A DNA stretch of 8,034 nucleotides, taken from assembly GCA_003233535.1 (NCBI GenBank), contig QIMA01000377.1:1-8034 (forward strand), written 5' to 3'. Positions within the stretch are counted from its first letter, which is position 1, and each line of letters begins with the position of its first letter. The notes under the pieces were generated by a model. It searched no databases and had not been told where the DNA came from. It worked only from the letters and a program-made list of their open reading frames with translations. The position numbers were made by a program, and so were the translations under genes. The DNA comes from Rhodanobacteraceae bacterium. Its GTDB lineage: Bacteria > Pseudomonadota > Gammaproteobacteria > Xanthomonadales > SZUA-5. Below are positions 1 through 7,933 of this stretch, one piece after another.

Positions 1-1
1 G

Positions 2-745
2 ACCCAGCTTTGGTGGCCAATCGACCCTACGCCGATCGGCCTGGGCAGTATGTTCATCATTGATCCGCTGTACACGTTGCCGCTGCTAATCGCGGTGATC
101 TGGGTTGCGCTGAGGCCTAAGCCTGGAGCAGCGCCCAGAGGCGGTCGGTCACTACCTTGGGCGTTAGCCATCACTAGCACCTATTTGTTGTGGTCGGTGC
201 TCGCTCAACAGTTCGTTCTCGACCGTGCCCGCTCCGATCCCAATCGACCAACTGCGCCGGATTCGATGCTGTTGGCGACGCCTGCACCGTTTACTTCCGC
301 GCTATGGCGGGTCATCCAGCGCCAGCCCGGCAGCTTCGACGAAGCCTATATGTCGCTGCTGGCAGACTCTGCGCCGGTACCCTGGGTGCGCCATTCCAGC
401 CGCGACGACTTGGGCAAGCAGCTGATTGGTCATCCGCCATACGATCGCTTGGCCTGGTTCAACCACGGCTGGTACAGCCTGCACGTTGCAGACCAGCGCG
501 TGATCCTCAGCGACCTGCGGATGGGCTCCGAACCGCTGTACGTGTTCGCCTTCGCCTTGGCCGAACAAACCCCAAACGGGTTGCTGCCGATACCGGCAGA
601 GCAGTCGACCCGGGACCAGCCTAGGTTGGCGATGTTCGCTTGGCTGGGTGAGCGAGTGTTCAGTCCGGGCGGATGCCTGGCGACCGCCGACCAAGTGCTG
701 ACCGAGCGAACTGCGGCGCCAACTGCGAACGACTGTTCCCGCTAG
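2..745 (+). CDS. YdjM/DUF457-family membrane-bound metal-dependent hydrolase, C-terminal part (5' truncated by window)
   Basis: The reading frame is open from base 2, so the gene begins outside the window; the ATG at base 50 is internal. The 247 visible residues start with TQLWWPID and then FIIDPLYTLPLL, a junction typical of inner-membrane DUF457/YdjM hydrolases, in which a GTQL-WPF-like segment precedes FIIDPLYT. Two hydrophobic spans follow (about residues 24-41 and 51-72). After them comes the soluble C-terminal region with family-like patterns: a TPAPFTSALWRV block, a YMSLL block and an LSDLRMG block before YVFAFAL. Family members are predicted metal-dependent hydrolases, some LexA-regulated in enterobacteria, with unclear substrates. 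The histidine-containing N-terminal core is not visible, so activity cannot be judged. The TAG stop sits inside a CGCTAGCG palindrome. The polar tail after FAWLGERVF is less conserved in my memory of the family. The family call is confident; the biochemical function is unknown. Confidence 0.88.
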   Translation, partial: TQLWWPIDPTPIGLGSMFIIDPLYTLPLLIAVIWVALRPKPGAAPRGGRSLPWALAITSTYLLWSVLAQQFVLDRARSDPNRPTAPDSMLLATPAPFTSALWRVIQRQPGSFDEAYMSLLADSAPVPWVRHSSRDDLGKQLIGHPPYDRLAWFNHGWYSLHVADQRVILSDLRMGSEPLYVFAFALAEQTPNGLLPIPAEQSTRDQPRLAMFAWLGERVFSPGGCLATADQVLTERTAAPTANDCSR

Positions 746-856
746 CGACGAGCCGCTGCCGGCGAGGGTGGCGTAGTAGTCCGCCAGTGCGGGTTCAGCG
801 GCGGCTAGCTGCGCTCCAGCGAGGATGAGCAACGCGGCGACAAGCATTCGATGCAT
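740..856 (-). pseudogene. 5' remnant of a secreted protein gene (signal peptide plus about 20 residues), possibly endonuclease I-like
   Basis: On the minus strand an ATG at 856 is preceded by GAGGT (861-865) four bases upstream. It opens a textbook signal peptide: MHR, the hydrophobic core MLVAALLILAGAQLA, and an AAAE-type cleavage site near residue 20. The mature start contains ADYYATLAGSGSSLAG. The YYA-x(3)-G-x(2)-S-L spacing recalls the mature N-terminus of secreted endonuclease I (EndA-like) proteins, but that is a weak resemblance over fewer than 20 residues. At residue 37-38 the frame meets the stop of the plus-strand hydrolase. Beyond that it runs antisense through that gene to a stop at 302-304, and the translation becomes arginine-rich and featureless. 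I read this as a gene whose 3' part was lost. A 184-residue overlapping gene (302-856) is the alternative. It lies 107 bases downstream of the regulator gene on the same strand, so it could be transcribed by read-through. Confidence 0.45.
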
Positions 857-860
857 GATG

Positions 861-865
861 ACCTC
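861..865 (-). promoter_or_regulatory. Ribosome binding site of the truncated secreted ORF
   Basis: The minus strand reads GAGGT four bases before the ATG at 856. It selects this ATG over the earlier TTG at 967 and agrees with the signal peptide starting at MHR. Spacing is slightly short but workable. Confidence 0.4.
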
Positions 866-963
866 ATCAGGACGTACGGAGATCTGCAGTCTTGGCTTTA
901 GCCTGCTAACCGCCTGAGTACTGCGCCGATAAGTCCCTGAGAAAATCCTGACGTCTCTGTAAA

Positions 964-2853
964 TCAATCACTTGATGGCAAGTGGATGCGCAGCAGTTCC
1001 TTGTTCGCGTCGCGCAAATGGCCGTACACCACACGCTCATTGCTCTCGTCTAGGCGCGGCTGCCGCAACCCACAGCGGCTAACGATGCGGGTATCGCGCC
1101 AGCGCCGTCGGACTTTCAACGCAGCCGCATCAAGTTCGCGGAACTGGGCGCCGTCGGCTTCGCTGAGAATCTCGATAGTGCGCTCAGCGCTCACCAGCGG
1201 CGAGCCGGGACAGTGCTCAGTCTCAGCTAAAGTCACCGTGTTCATCGGCTCCACCACCGAACCGCTGGCCAATTCGAAGGCGCGTTGATCGCCGTTGGCA
1301 TCGACGTACTCGGCAATCCCCTCGCCGATGTTCAACTGCGCATCGCCAGCATCGAACCGGGCCAAACGCGCAACCGGATCCAGTGTTAGCCAGTGATGCT
1401 CGTAGCGGTCAGCGTTTAGGGTTGTGAGTACTAGCCAACCTGCACTGAGGTCAGCGACCATGGCCACGACTTGGGCCAGATCCACATCGCTCTGCGCTGC
1501 TTTCAGCATGGGCTGCTCGCCAGCATAAACTGCTAATCTTCCCGCTCGATCGTCCAGTCGCCACAGCTCACCTGAACTACGGTCGACGGTGAAAGCTACG
1601 GACATTTGCGCACCGCCTTCGATCACGCTTTCGCTCAGGCTGCGCAGATCTAAAGCCAGCAAATCTAGGTTGCGCCGAGCACGGACCGCAATCAGGTCAT
1701 CGCCATCGTAGGCTAGGTCGGCGATGTAGCCAGTACGGGCGTAGGCGAACTCTCCGCTTTCTGGGTCGTATCGGGTGATGCCGGGCTGCCAGGCAGGCGC
1801 GGAGGCGAGGTAGACGCGGCCCTGGTTGTCTTCTACCCAAAGCCGGATTGAGCGGTAAACCAATACATTCAGCAGCGCTTCGTCGCCAACCCGGTAGAGC
1901 GCTGCGCCGCCATCCGTACGACAGCTGAGCAGTGGCTCTCGCTCCGGGCGTTGCGCAATACGCAGCGGCTGCCGGCAGTCGGCGGCGGGAATGCGGCGCA
2001 CTACGGGGGCTCCTGGCCAACTCAGCTCAGCCAGTTCCAGCATGCCGTCACGGGTTAGCCGCGCCGTAAGCAGGGTCTGCTCATCGCGCCATCCGATCGC
2101 TGGCGGAAACTCAAGGCTGCAGCTGGCCCAGCGATGCAAATCCGTTGTGTCCAGATCGATGCCGATCACGTTGCAGTCCTGGTCGGCCTGAACCAATGCC
2201 ATTCGGCTGCCCTGTGGCGACCCTCGAGCAGCCAGCAGATGACCACGGGACTGCCATAGCGGCAGTTCACGTCCATCCACAGTGCGCCGAAGTTCGACGC
2301 GGCCAGATTGATGGCGGTACCAGATCTGCGTTCCCGCCGGTGCAATCGCGACATATTCGCGTTGCGCATTCAGCGTTTGATGGAGTGGCTCCACGCTAAG
2401 CGACAGCGCCAACCGCCCTTCGCGGCTGCTCGACGGTGCCAGCCAGAGCCATGTCGCCACTCCGAGCAGGAAAACAGTGAACACCGCCGCGATCTTGCGT
2501 TTGTCGATCCCTATAGCTTCTTCGCGCCGAACCTCCACTACCAACCGATAGCCGTGGCCGTGCTGAGTGCGGATGTACTCGGAGCCGCTCTCATCGCTGT
2601 CTAGCTGTTTGCGCAGTTCCGAGATGGTGCGGGCGATGGCGTCGTCGGTGACGATTCGACCGCCCCACACCTGATCGATCATTTGCTGTTTGCTGAGGCT
2701 CTGCTCCGGCGCTTCGATGAAGGCCCAGAGCAGGCGCAGCTGCTGCGGCGTCAGTCGGCGCTCTTCGCCGCTACCACGCAGACATACCGCGGCCGGTATG
2801 AAATGCCAGTTGCCGATTCGATAGCGCGCGTGCCGTTGGGCGGTGGCACTCAT
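964..2853 (-). CDS. CadC/ToxR-like membrane-anchored winged-helix regulator with TolB/WD40-like periplasmic sensor
   Basis: A 629-residue one-pass membrane transcription factor. Residues about 11-107 form an OmpR/PhoB-type winged helix: LTPQQLRLLWAFIE, then VWGGRIVTDDAIARTISELR with the recognition helix near 69-84, and the wing YIRTQHGHGYRLV ending near 105. A single membrane span lies at about 121-139 (IAAVFTVFLLGVATWLWLA), preceded by basic residues, so the DNA-binding domain is cytoplasmic. The remaining 490 or so residues lie outside the membrane and show repeated beta-strand patterns such as APAGTQIWY and SPQGSRMALV, like PD40/TolB propeller blades. This region has six cysteines: C227, C245, C293, C311, C548 and C594. 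The first two pairs each have 18-residue spacing, which suggests disulfides. Such proteins sense envelope conditions and bind DNA directly without a kinase. The ATG at 2853 lies 14 bases after the DUF4124 stop and has only a distant AGGT (2866-2869), so translational coupling is likely. The ligand and target genes are unknown; the upstream partner is a natural candidate. Confidence 0.85.
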   Translation of the reverse strand: MSATAQRHARYRIGNWHFIPAAVCLRGSGEERRLTPQQLRLLWAFIEAPEQSLSKQQMIDQVWGGRIVTDDAIARTISELRKQLDSDESGSEYIRTQHGHGYRLVVEVRREEAIGIDKRKIAAVFTVFLLGVATWLWLAPSSSREGRLALSLSVEPLHQTLNAQREYVAIAPAGTQIWYRHQSGRVELRRTVDGRELPLWQSRGHLLAARGSPQGSRMALVQADQDCNVIGIDLDTTDLHRWASCSLEFPPAIGWRDEQTLLTARLTRDGMLELAELSWPGAPVVRRIPAADCRQPLRIAQRPEREPLLSCRTDGGAALYRVGDEALLNVLVYRSIRLWVEDNQGRVYLASAPAWQPGITRYDPESGEFAYARTGYIADLAYDGDDLIAVRARRNLDLLALDLRSLSESVIEGGAQMSVAFTVDRSSGELWRLDDRAGRLAVYAGEQPMLKAAQSDVDLAQVVAMVADLSAGWLVLTTLNADRYEHHWLTLDPVARLARFDAGDAQLNIGEGIAEYVDANGDQRAFELASGSVVEPMNTVTLAETEHCPGSPLVSAERTIEILSEADGAQFRELDAAALKVRRRWRDTRIVSRCGLRQPRLDESNERVVYGHLRDANKELLRIHLPSSD

Positions 2854-2867
2854 CGACGAACGCTGAC

Positions 2868-3383
2868 CTAACAGCCGCCAGTGCGTAGCCGATAAACCGT
2901 ATCTTTGCTGCCCAGTTCGAGCAGCTCTGGACGATACGAGCGAATCTTGTGGCTGCCCATCTCCGCATCGTCGGTGACGATCTCGCCGCCCTCTATGCGG
3001 AAGGTCGTTTCAACCCGGCGGCCGGTACCCAAGTCGCGATACTGCACTTCATCGCCTTCGTAAAAGTCCCACTCCACACGCTTGGGGATTGCTTCGGCGT
3101 CCGGCAGAGTCGTGGTCAGCTCGTACTCGCACCACAGACCCTGGAGCATCTGGGCGGTGACTTGTTCCCCAGCGGTCGCGGGTACCGATTTCAGCCGGTC
3201 GGTTTCATTGCCGCGAGCGCGCACGTCCGGGACCTTGACCGCATCATCGCGATTCGGTGGCCGATCGGTGAAGTGCACGACACCCTTTTCATCGGTCCAC
3301 TTGTAAACGCCGGCGGCTACGGCGGCGTTCACGCACACGCTCAGTGCCAGCAGAACGGTCATCAGGGTCTTCATTGCAGTCAT
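2868..3383 (-). CDS. Exported DUF4124 protein with lipocalin-like C-terminal domain
   Basis: A 171-residue protein with a signal peptide (MKTLMTVLLALSVCVNAAVAA) probably cut after residue 24 (AVAA before GVYKW). The cysteine at residue 17 does not sit in a good lipobox, so I do not call a lipoprotein. Residues 25-43, with YKWTDEKG and VHFTDRPP, are the hallmark of DUF4124, a small periplasmic domain of unknown function. After a polar linker, residues 79-171 begin MLQGLW and look like a small lipocalin-type beta barrel: a G-x-W motif, then alternating strands such as VEWDFYEGDEVQYRD and FRIEGGEIV. C85, next to the G-x-W motif, and C171, the last residue, could form a disulfide closing the barrel. 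No strong ribosome binding site precedes the ATG at 3383 or the in-frame ATG at 3374, so the exact start is uncertain by three codons. It is the first gene of a two-gene operon with the membrane regulator. Confidence 0.85.
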   Translation of the reverse strand: MTAMKTLMTVLLALSVCVNAAVAAGVYKWTDEKGVVHFTDRPPNRDDAVKVPDVRARGNETDRLKSVPATAGEQVTAQMLQGLWCEYELTTTLPDAEAIPKRVEWDFYEGDEVQYRDLGTGRRVETTFRIEGGEIVTDDAEMGSHKIRSYRPELLELGSKDTVYRLRTGGC

Positions 3384-3504
3384 GAGTTAGCCATTCAATA
3401 GTGGTCGGTGCTTGCAAACGGGGAAGCTAGCAGGAATACGTCGCTCTATGTCATGCTGGCCGGCTTTATAGCGCACGAGCGCTTCACATCATCAGGTAGC
3501 CGCC
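3384..3504. promoter_or_regulatory. Divergent promoter region between the DUF4124 operon and ettA
   Basis: These 121 bases separate two divergently transcribed genes and must hold both promoters unless transcription starts inside genes. The best box is TATAAA on the minus strand (3465-3470), usable as a -10 for the DUF4124-regulator operon about 80 bases from its start; no good -35 lies at the right distance. On the plus strand TTGCAA (3412-3417) could be a -35, but the paired -10 is poor. A GCTAGC palindrome lies at 3426-3431. Assignment of individual boxes is tentative; the region itself is well supported by the gene layout. Confidence 0.4.
3493..3497 (+). promoter_or_regulatory. ettA: ettA ribosome binding site
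   Basis: CAGGT lies seven bases upstream of the ATG at 3505. It supports this start, which also aligns with the N-terminus expected for EttA (YTM followed by a VPP motif). Confidence 0.5.
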
Positions 3505-5169
3505 ATGCAGTACATTTACACCATGATCGGGGTCAGCAAAATGGTCCCGCCCCGACGGGAAATCATCAAGGATATCTCCTTGTCCTTCTTCCCTGGCGCC
3601 AAGATTGGTCTACTCGGTCTCAACGGCGCGGGAAAATCGACGGTGCTGCGGATCATGGCCGGTGTCGATACCGATTTCCAGGGCGAGGCGCGAGCGCAAA
3701 CCGGCACTAAAGTCGGCTATCTGGCGCAGGAGCCGGATCTGAATGACGAGCACACGGTTCGGCAATCGGTTGAGGAAGGCCTGTCTGAGGTCAGTAACGC
3801 CCAGGACGAGCTGGACAAAGTCTACGCGGCCTACGCCGAACCGGATGCCGATTTTGATGCGCTGGCAGCCGAGCAGGCTCGATTGGAAGCGATTCTTCAG
3901 GCTGGTGATGGTCACAATCTTGAACTGCAAATGGAGATTGCGGCCGATGCGCTGCGCTTGCCGCCGTGGGACGCCGGGATCAAGAATCTGTCGGGCGGTG
4001 AGAAGCGCCGCGTGGCGCTGTGCCGGTTGCTGATCAGTAACCCAGACATGCTGTTGCTCGATGAACCGACCAACCACCTGGACGCCGAGTCGGTCGATTG
4101 GCTGGAGCAGTTCCTCAAGGCCTACCCCGGAACGGTCGTGGCGGTCACCCATGATCGCTACTTCCTCGACAACGCTGCCGAGTGGATTCTCGAGCTTGAT
4201 CGCGGCCGCGGTATTCCGTGGAAAGGCAACTACACGGCTTGGCTGGAGCAAAAGGGCGAGCGTCTGCGCCAGGAAGACACCGCCGAGAAGGGCCGACGTA
4301 AAGCGCTGGCCGCCGAGTTGGAATGGGTGCGCAAAAACGCCAAGGGCCGCGGTCAAAAGAGCAAGGCGCGTTTGAACCGCTTCGAGGAGCTCAACAGCGT
4401 CGAGTACCAGTCGCGCAACGAGACCAACGAAATCTACATTCCGCCCGGTCCGCGCTTGGGCAACAAGGTCATTGAGTTTAAGAACGTGCGCAAAGGCTAC
4501 GGCGATCGCCTATTGATCGACGATTTGAACTTCGCCGTCCCGCCCGGCGCTATTGTCGGTATTGCCGGGCCTAACGGCGCGGGCAAGTCGACTCTGTTCC
4601 GGATGATTACTGGCCAGGAAGAGCCCGATTCAGGCGAGATCGATATCGGCTCAACCGTCGAACTGGCATATGTCGATCAGTCGCGCGCCTCCCTGGAAGG
4701 CGAGGAGACAGTCTGGCAGTCGGTTTCTGGCGGACAGGACATCCTCACCATTGGCAAGCTGGAAGTGCAGTCGCGTTCCTATATCGGCCGCTTTAATTTC
4801 CGTGGTCAGGACCAGCAAAAGCGCGTCGGCAAACTGTCTGGCGGTGAACGCGGACGCCTGCATCTAGCCAAAACCCTGATCAAGGGTGGCAACGTGCTGC
4901 TGCTCGATGAGCCGTCCAATGATCTGGACGTCGAAACCCTGCGCGCGCTGGAAGATGCCATCTTGGCCTTCCCCGGCTGCGCATTGGTCATCAGCCATGA
5001 TCGTTGGTTCTTGGATCGCGTAGCCACGCACATCCTGGCCTTCGAAGGCGACTCTAGAGTTGTGTTCCATCACGGTAACTGGAGCGAGTACAGCGCTGAC
5101 CGGCACGCGCGTTTGGGCCAAGAAGCTGATCGTCCGCACCGGATTCGCTTCAAGCCGCTGACCCGCTAA
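3505..5169 (+). CDS. ettA: Energy-dependent translational throttle protein EttA (ABC-F ATPase)
   Basis: A 554-residue soluble tandem ABC protein, the same size as E. coli EttA (about 555). ABC-F proteins lack membrane domains. EttA binds the ribosomal E site and gates early elongation according to the ATP/ADP ratio. ATPase domain 1 has Walker A GLNGAGKS (38-45), signature LSGGE (162-166) and Walker B LLLDEPTNHLD with catalytic E187. The short arm insertion characteristic of EttA lies about 90-145. The charged inter-domain linker that reaches the tRNA lies about 245-320 and contains GRGQKSKARLNRFEEL. Domain 2 has Walker A GPNGAGKS (355-362), signature LSGGE (444-448) and Walker B with E469. 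The MVPP motif near the N-terminus and IPPGPRLG before domain 2 also match EttA. Walker B 2 reads DEPSNDLD, with serine at 471 where threonine is usual; this is a conservative change. The gene stands alone, divergent from the DUF4124 operon and convergent with the ligase-like gene 39 bases away. Confidence 0.97.
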   Translation: MQYIYTMIGVSKMVPPRREIIKDISLSFFPGAKIGLLGLNGAGKSTVLRIMAGVDTDFQGEARAQTGTKVGYLAQEPDLNDEHTVRQSVEEGLSEVSNAQDELDKVYAAYAEPDADFDALAAEQARLEAILQAGDGHNLELQMEIAADALRLPPWDAGIKNLSGGEKRRVALCRLLISNPDMLLLDEPTNHLDAESVDWLEQFLKAYPGTVVAVTHDRYFLDNAAEWILELDRGRGIPWKGNYTAWLEQKGERLRQEDTAEKGRRKALAAELEWVRKNAKGRGQKSKARLNRFEELNSVEYQSRNETNEIYIPPGPRLGNKVIEFKNVRKGYGDRLLIDDLNFAVPPGAIVGIAGPNGAGKSTLFRMITGQEEPDSGEIDIGSTVELAYVDQSRASLEGEETVWQSVSGGQDILTIGKLEVQSRSYIGRFNFRGQDQQKRVGKLSGGERGRLHLAKTLIKGGNVLLLDEPSNDLDVETLRALEDAILAFPGCALVISHDRWFLDRVATHILAFEGDSRVVFHHGNWSEYSADRHARLGQEADRPHRIRFKPLTR

Positions 5170-5208
5170 TCCCTAAACTCCGGGCTAGCTGCTCCGCAAC
5201 CTGCCGTC

Positions 5209-6861
5209 TTAGCCCTGCGAAAGCGGGCGGCCCGATGCCGCACAACCGCCGATAATCTCCCATTGAGCCCGAGCCGCGCGTGCCCGCTCAGCGGTGATCG
5301 GATCTTGCTCAATCACCGCCCACTGATGCTCCAGCGCGCACAGCACACGCTGTGCTGCGGTGGTGCGACGGGCGATGGCAACGGCCACAGTAACGCGAGC
5401 CAATGCCAACTCACCTTGATAGGGGTCGAAGCGTTGGGCCAGCGCAAAGCGGCGTTCGGCCTGCGCTAGGGCCCTCAAGGCGCTAACCGGTTTAGTTTGT
5501 TCCAGGCCCTGCACATAGGCTTGCTGGCCAAGCTCAAAATTGCGCACGATGGCCGCTGGCGGGGTGCGTTGAAAGCTCATCAATAGAGCCGGCGCGAGCA
5601 GAGCTGCTGCAAAGGCTGCGCGCGCATAGCCGCCGTCGCCGATGAATCCGCCACCGGCGCGCGGCGCAGCCAGTAGCGCCAGCCAGAGCACGGCTAGGGT
5701 CTTATCAGCGGTGAGGCCAAATCCCAACTGCATGGCCACCAGCCATCCGGCCAAGGCAAGAAAAGGCAGGCGCGCGCCTAAGTCGTTGCCCGCATCCAAG
5801 TCGCGCCAGCGCAGTACCAGCCAGCTGAGGATAGCCAACCCGGCGAGCAAACCGAGCAGTCCGCGCGACAGATACAGGTCGAGCAGCTGTTGATGGACGC
5901 GATCCGGGCGTGCTTGTTGCGCCGGCCCCGGAGGGATTCGGCTGGCCAGCACCGGGTCTAAGGAATCTGGCCCGTAGCCGATTAGCCAGCGCCATCCTGC
6001 AAGGCCGTCTTGTGCTCCATGCGCGTCGATCAGCGCCGGTGGGTCTACCACCACAGACCAGCCTGCACGGAGCAAGTCGGTGCGCACCTCGGTCGATGCC
6101 GGACGCCAAGACAGGGTGATTAGCACCAGCGCTAGGGCCGCCACCGGCGCACCGATCAGAATCCAGCGCAGTGCTGGGCCGCGGGCAAAGAGCAAAGCCA
6201 GCGCAACTGGCAAAGCTGGCCAAGCAGCGCGACTACCGCAACTGACCAGACCGATCACGACGGCCACCAGAGCCAAGGTGGCCAACAAACGATCTCCGCG
6301 TAGATCGGAGGCGAGCAATGCCAGCGCCGCCGGCCAAGCCAGCAGCCACCACGCCGCGGCCTGGGTGGGATTGCCAAAGCTAGCCGAAGCGCGTCCCGGT
6401 TCCAGTAGCGGCAGCCAGCCCTGCAGGCCACCCATCAGCTGAGCCAGCGCAAGCCCGACACTGAGCACGATCATCGCGCTGACGCCGCGATACCAGCGCC
6501 GTCTGACTTGCAAATCAGACAGCAGCGGTGCGGCATTGAGAAACAGCAACAGCAGGGCGAGATCAAGAACCAGCCCCTGCTGACGCTCTGGTCCGCCCCA
6601 AAGCGCCAGATCCGGCGCCAGCCCGGTACCCAGCGCTGCTAAAGCCGACGGCACCAGTGCTAGGCACCCGATCACTAGCGCCATCGGCGCAACGCCAGGT
6701 CGCTCACCGCTGCGCCACGCGCTGAGCGCGACGGCGACCAGCAGGATGATCTGCTTCAGCGTCTCAAAGCTTGGGCCCGGCACAGCGGCCGCAGCCAGGG
6801 CGGTACCAATCGTGGCTAGGTGCAGGCCGATCTCAGCAGGGGCGTGGCGATTGAAATCCAT
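5209..6861 (-). CDS. O-antigen ligase/polymerase-like polytopic membrane protein with helical C-terminal tail
   Basis: A 550-residue protein with about a dozen hydrophobic segments between residues 13 and 430. Features of the Wzy_C/WaaL-like superfamily are visible: GGPERQQGLV after the early spans (89-98), FGNP (162-165) opening a transmembrane helix, CGSRAAW (208-214), and a long presumed periplasmic loop (about 251-326) with GYGPDS (295-300) and H323. The conserved re-entry LDLYLSRGLLGLL follows at 327-339. Members transfer or polymerise lipid-linked glycans at the periplasmic face, or ligate glycans to proteins. R211 and H323 are candidate functional residues by position. Residues about 440-550 are soluble and alpha-helical, rich in alanine, arginine and glutamate, and perhaps TPR-like. 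No glycosyltransferase or wzx/wzz gene is adjacent, so the substrate cannot be assigned. The ATG at 6861 lacks a clear Shine-Dalgarno. It could be a WaaL-type ligase, a Wzy-type polymerase or a PglL-like enzyme; I favour the broad family name. Confidence 0.82.
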   Translation of the reverse strand: MDFNRHAPAEIGLHLATIGTALAAAAVPGPSFETLKQIILLVAVALSAWRSGERPGVAPMALVIGCLALVPSALAALGTGLAPDLALWGGPERQQGLVLDLALLLLFLNAAPLLSDLQVRRRWYRGVSAMIVLSVGLALAQLMGGLQGWLPLLEPGRASASFGNPTQAAAWWLLAWPAALALLASDLRGDRLLATLALVAVVIGLVSCGSRAAWPALPVALALLFARGPALRWILIGAPVAALALVLITLSWRPASTEVRTDLLRAGWSVVVDPPALIDAHGAQDGLAGWRWLIGYGPDSLDPVLASRIPPGPAQQARPDRVHQQLLDLYLSRGLLGLLAGLAILSWLVLRWRDLDAGNDLGARLPFLALAGWLVAMQLGFGLTADKTLAVLWLALLAAPRAGGGFIGDGGYARAAFAAALLAPALLMSFQRTPPAAIVRNFELGQQAYVQGLEQTKPVSALRALAQAERRFALAQRFDPYQGELALARVTVAVAIARRTTAAQRVLCALEHQWAVIEQDPITAERARAARAQWEIIGGCAASGRPLSQG

Positions 6862-6971
6862 TTCAACTGGCGAATGTTTCGATTGCGGAGGGTAACGGTA
6901 CAGGGACCTTCAGAGTAGTGCGTCTTTTTGTAGGATGTAGTCCGAGCACCGCCGGGGCATAATCAAGCTGT

Positions 6972-6995
<24 letters not shown>
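6862..6995. promoter_or_regulatory. Spacer between hemF and the ligase-like gene
   Basis: This 134-base gap separates two minus-strand genes. I find no convincing promoter pair for the downstream ligase-like gene. A TTGATT lies at 6962-6967 on the minus strand, but its downstream -10 candidates are at the wrong spacing. The run of five T on the plus strand near 6923-6928 has no stem before it. The gap is long enough for a promoter, so the ligase-like gene need not be co-transcribed with hemF. Confidence 0.25.
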
Positions 6996-7907
<912 letters not shown>

Positions 7908-7913
7908 TCACCT
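7908..7913 (-). promoter_or_regulatory. hemF: hemF ribosome binding site
   Basis: The minus strand reads AGGTGA with a six-base gap to the ATG at 7901. It is the best Shine-Dalgarno in the window and fixes the hemF start. Confidence 0.75.
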
Positions 7914-7927
7914 GCAGGAAAAGACGC

Positions 7928-7933
7928 ATTCTA
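7928..7933 (-). promoter_or_regulatory. Candidate -10 box of hemF
   Basis: The minus strand reads TAGAAT, five of six matches to TATAAT. It would put the transcript start near 7920 and give a leader of about 20 bases containing the ribosome binding site. No recognisable -35 hexamer lies 16-18 bases upstream; the spacer instead holds the 14-bp palindrome at 7940-7953. This could be an activator-dependent promoter or a chance match. Confidence 0.3.

Noticed and set aside
190..624. 144-codon plus-strand frame overlapping the hydrolase gene
   Set aside because: The hydrolase frame carries family motifs throughout this stretch; this frame does not.
3481..3500. TGTGA-like half site (TTCACA on plus) suggesting a CRP/FNR site
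   Set aside because: There is no symmetric second half at the required spacing.
3610..4356. 248-codon minus-strand open frame inside ettA
   Set aside because: It is antisense to an unmistakable EttA sequence, has no domain or signal I recognise, and is the usual shadow of a GC-rich gene.
5170..5208. Possible bidirectional terminator between convergent ettA and the ligase-like gene
   Set aside because: I could not build a stable stem followed by a T-run on either strand in these 39 bases.
5705..6223. 172-codon minus-strand open frame in a second frame of the ligase-like gene
   Set aside because: It is low-complexity, rich in arginine, proline and alanine, and lies wholly within a better supported gene.
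6920..6960. TTTTTGTAGGATG resembles the start of extragenic repeats seen in Pseudomonas and Xanthomonas genomes
   Set aside because: Only the first few bases match from memory, there is no inverted GC-rich stem after it, and no second copy is in the window.
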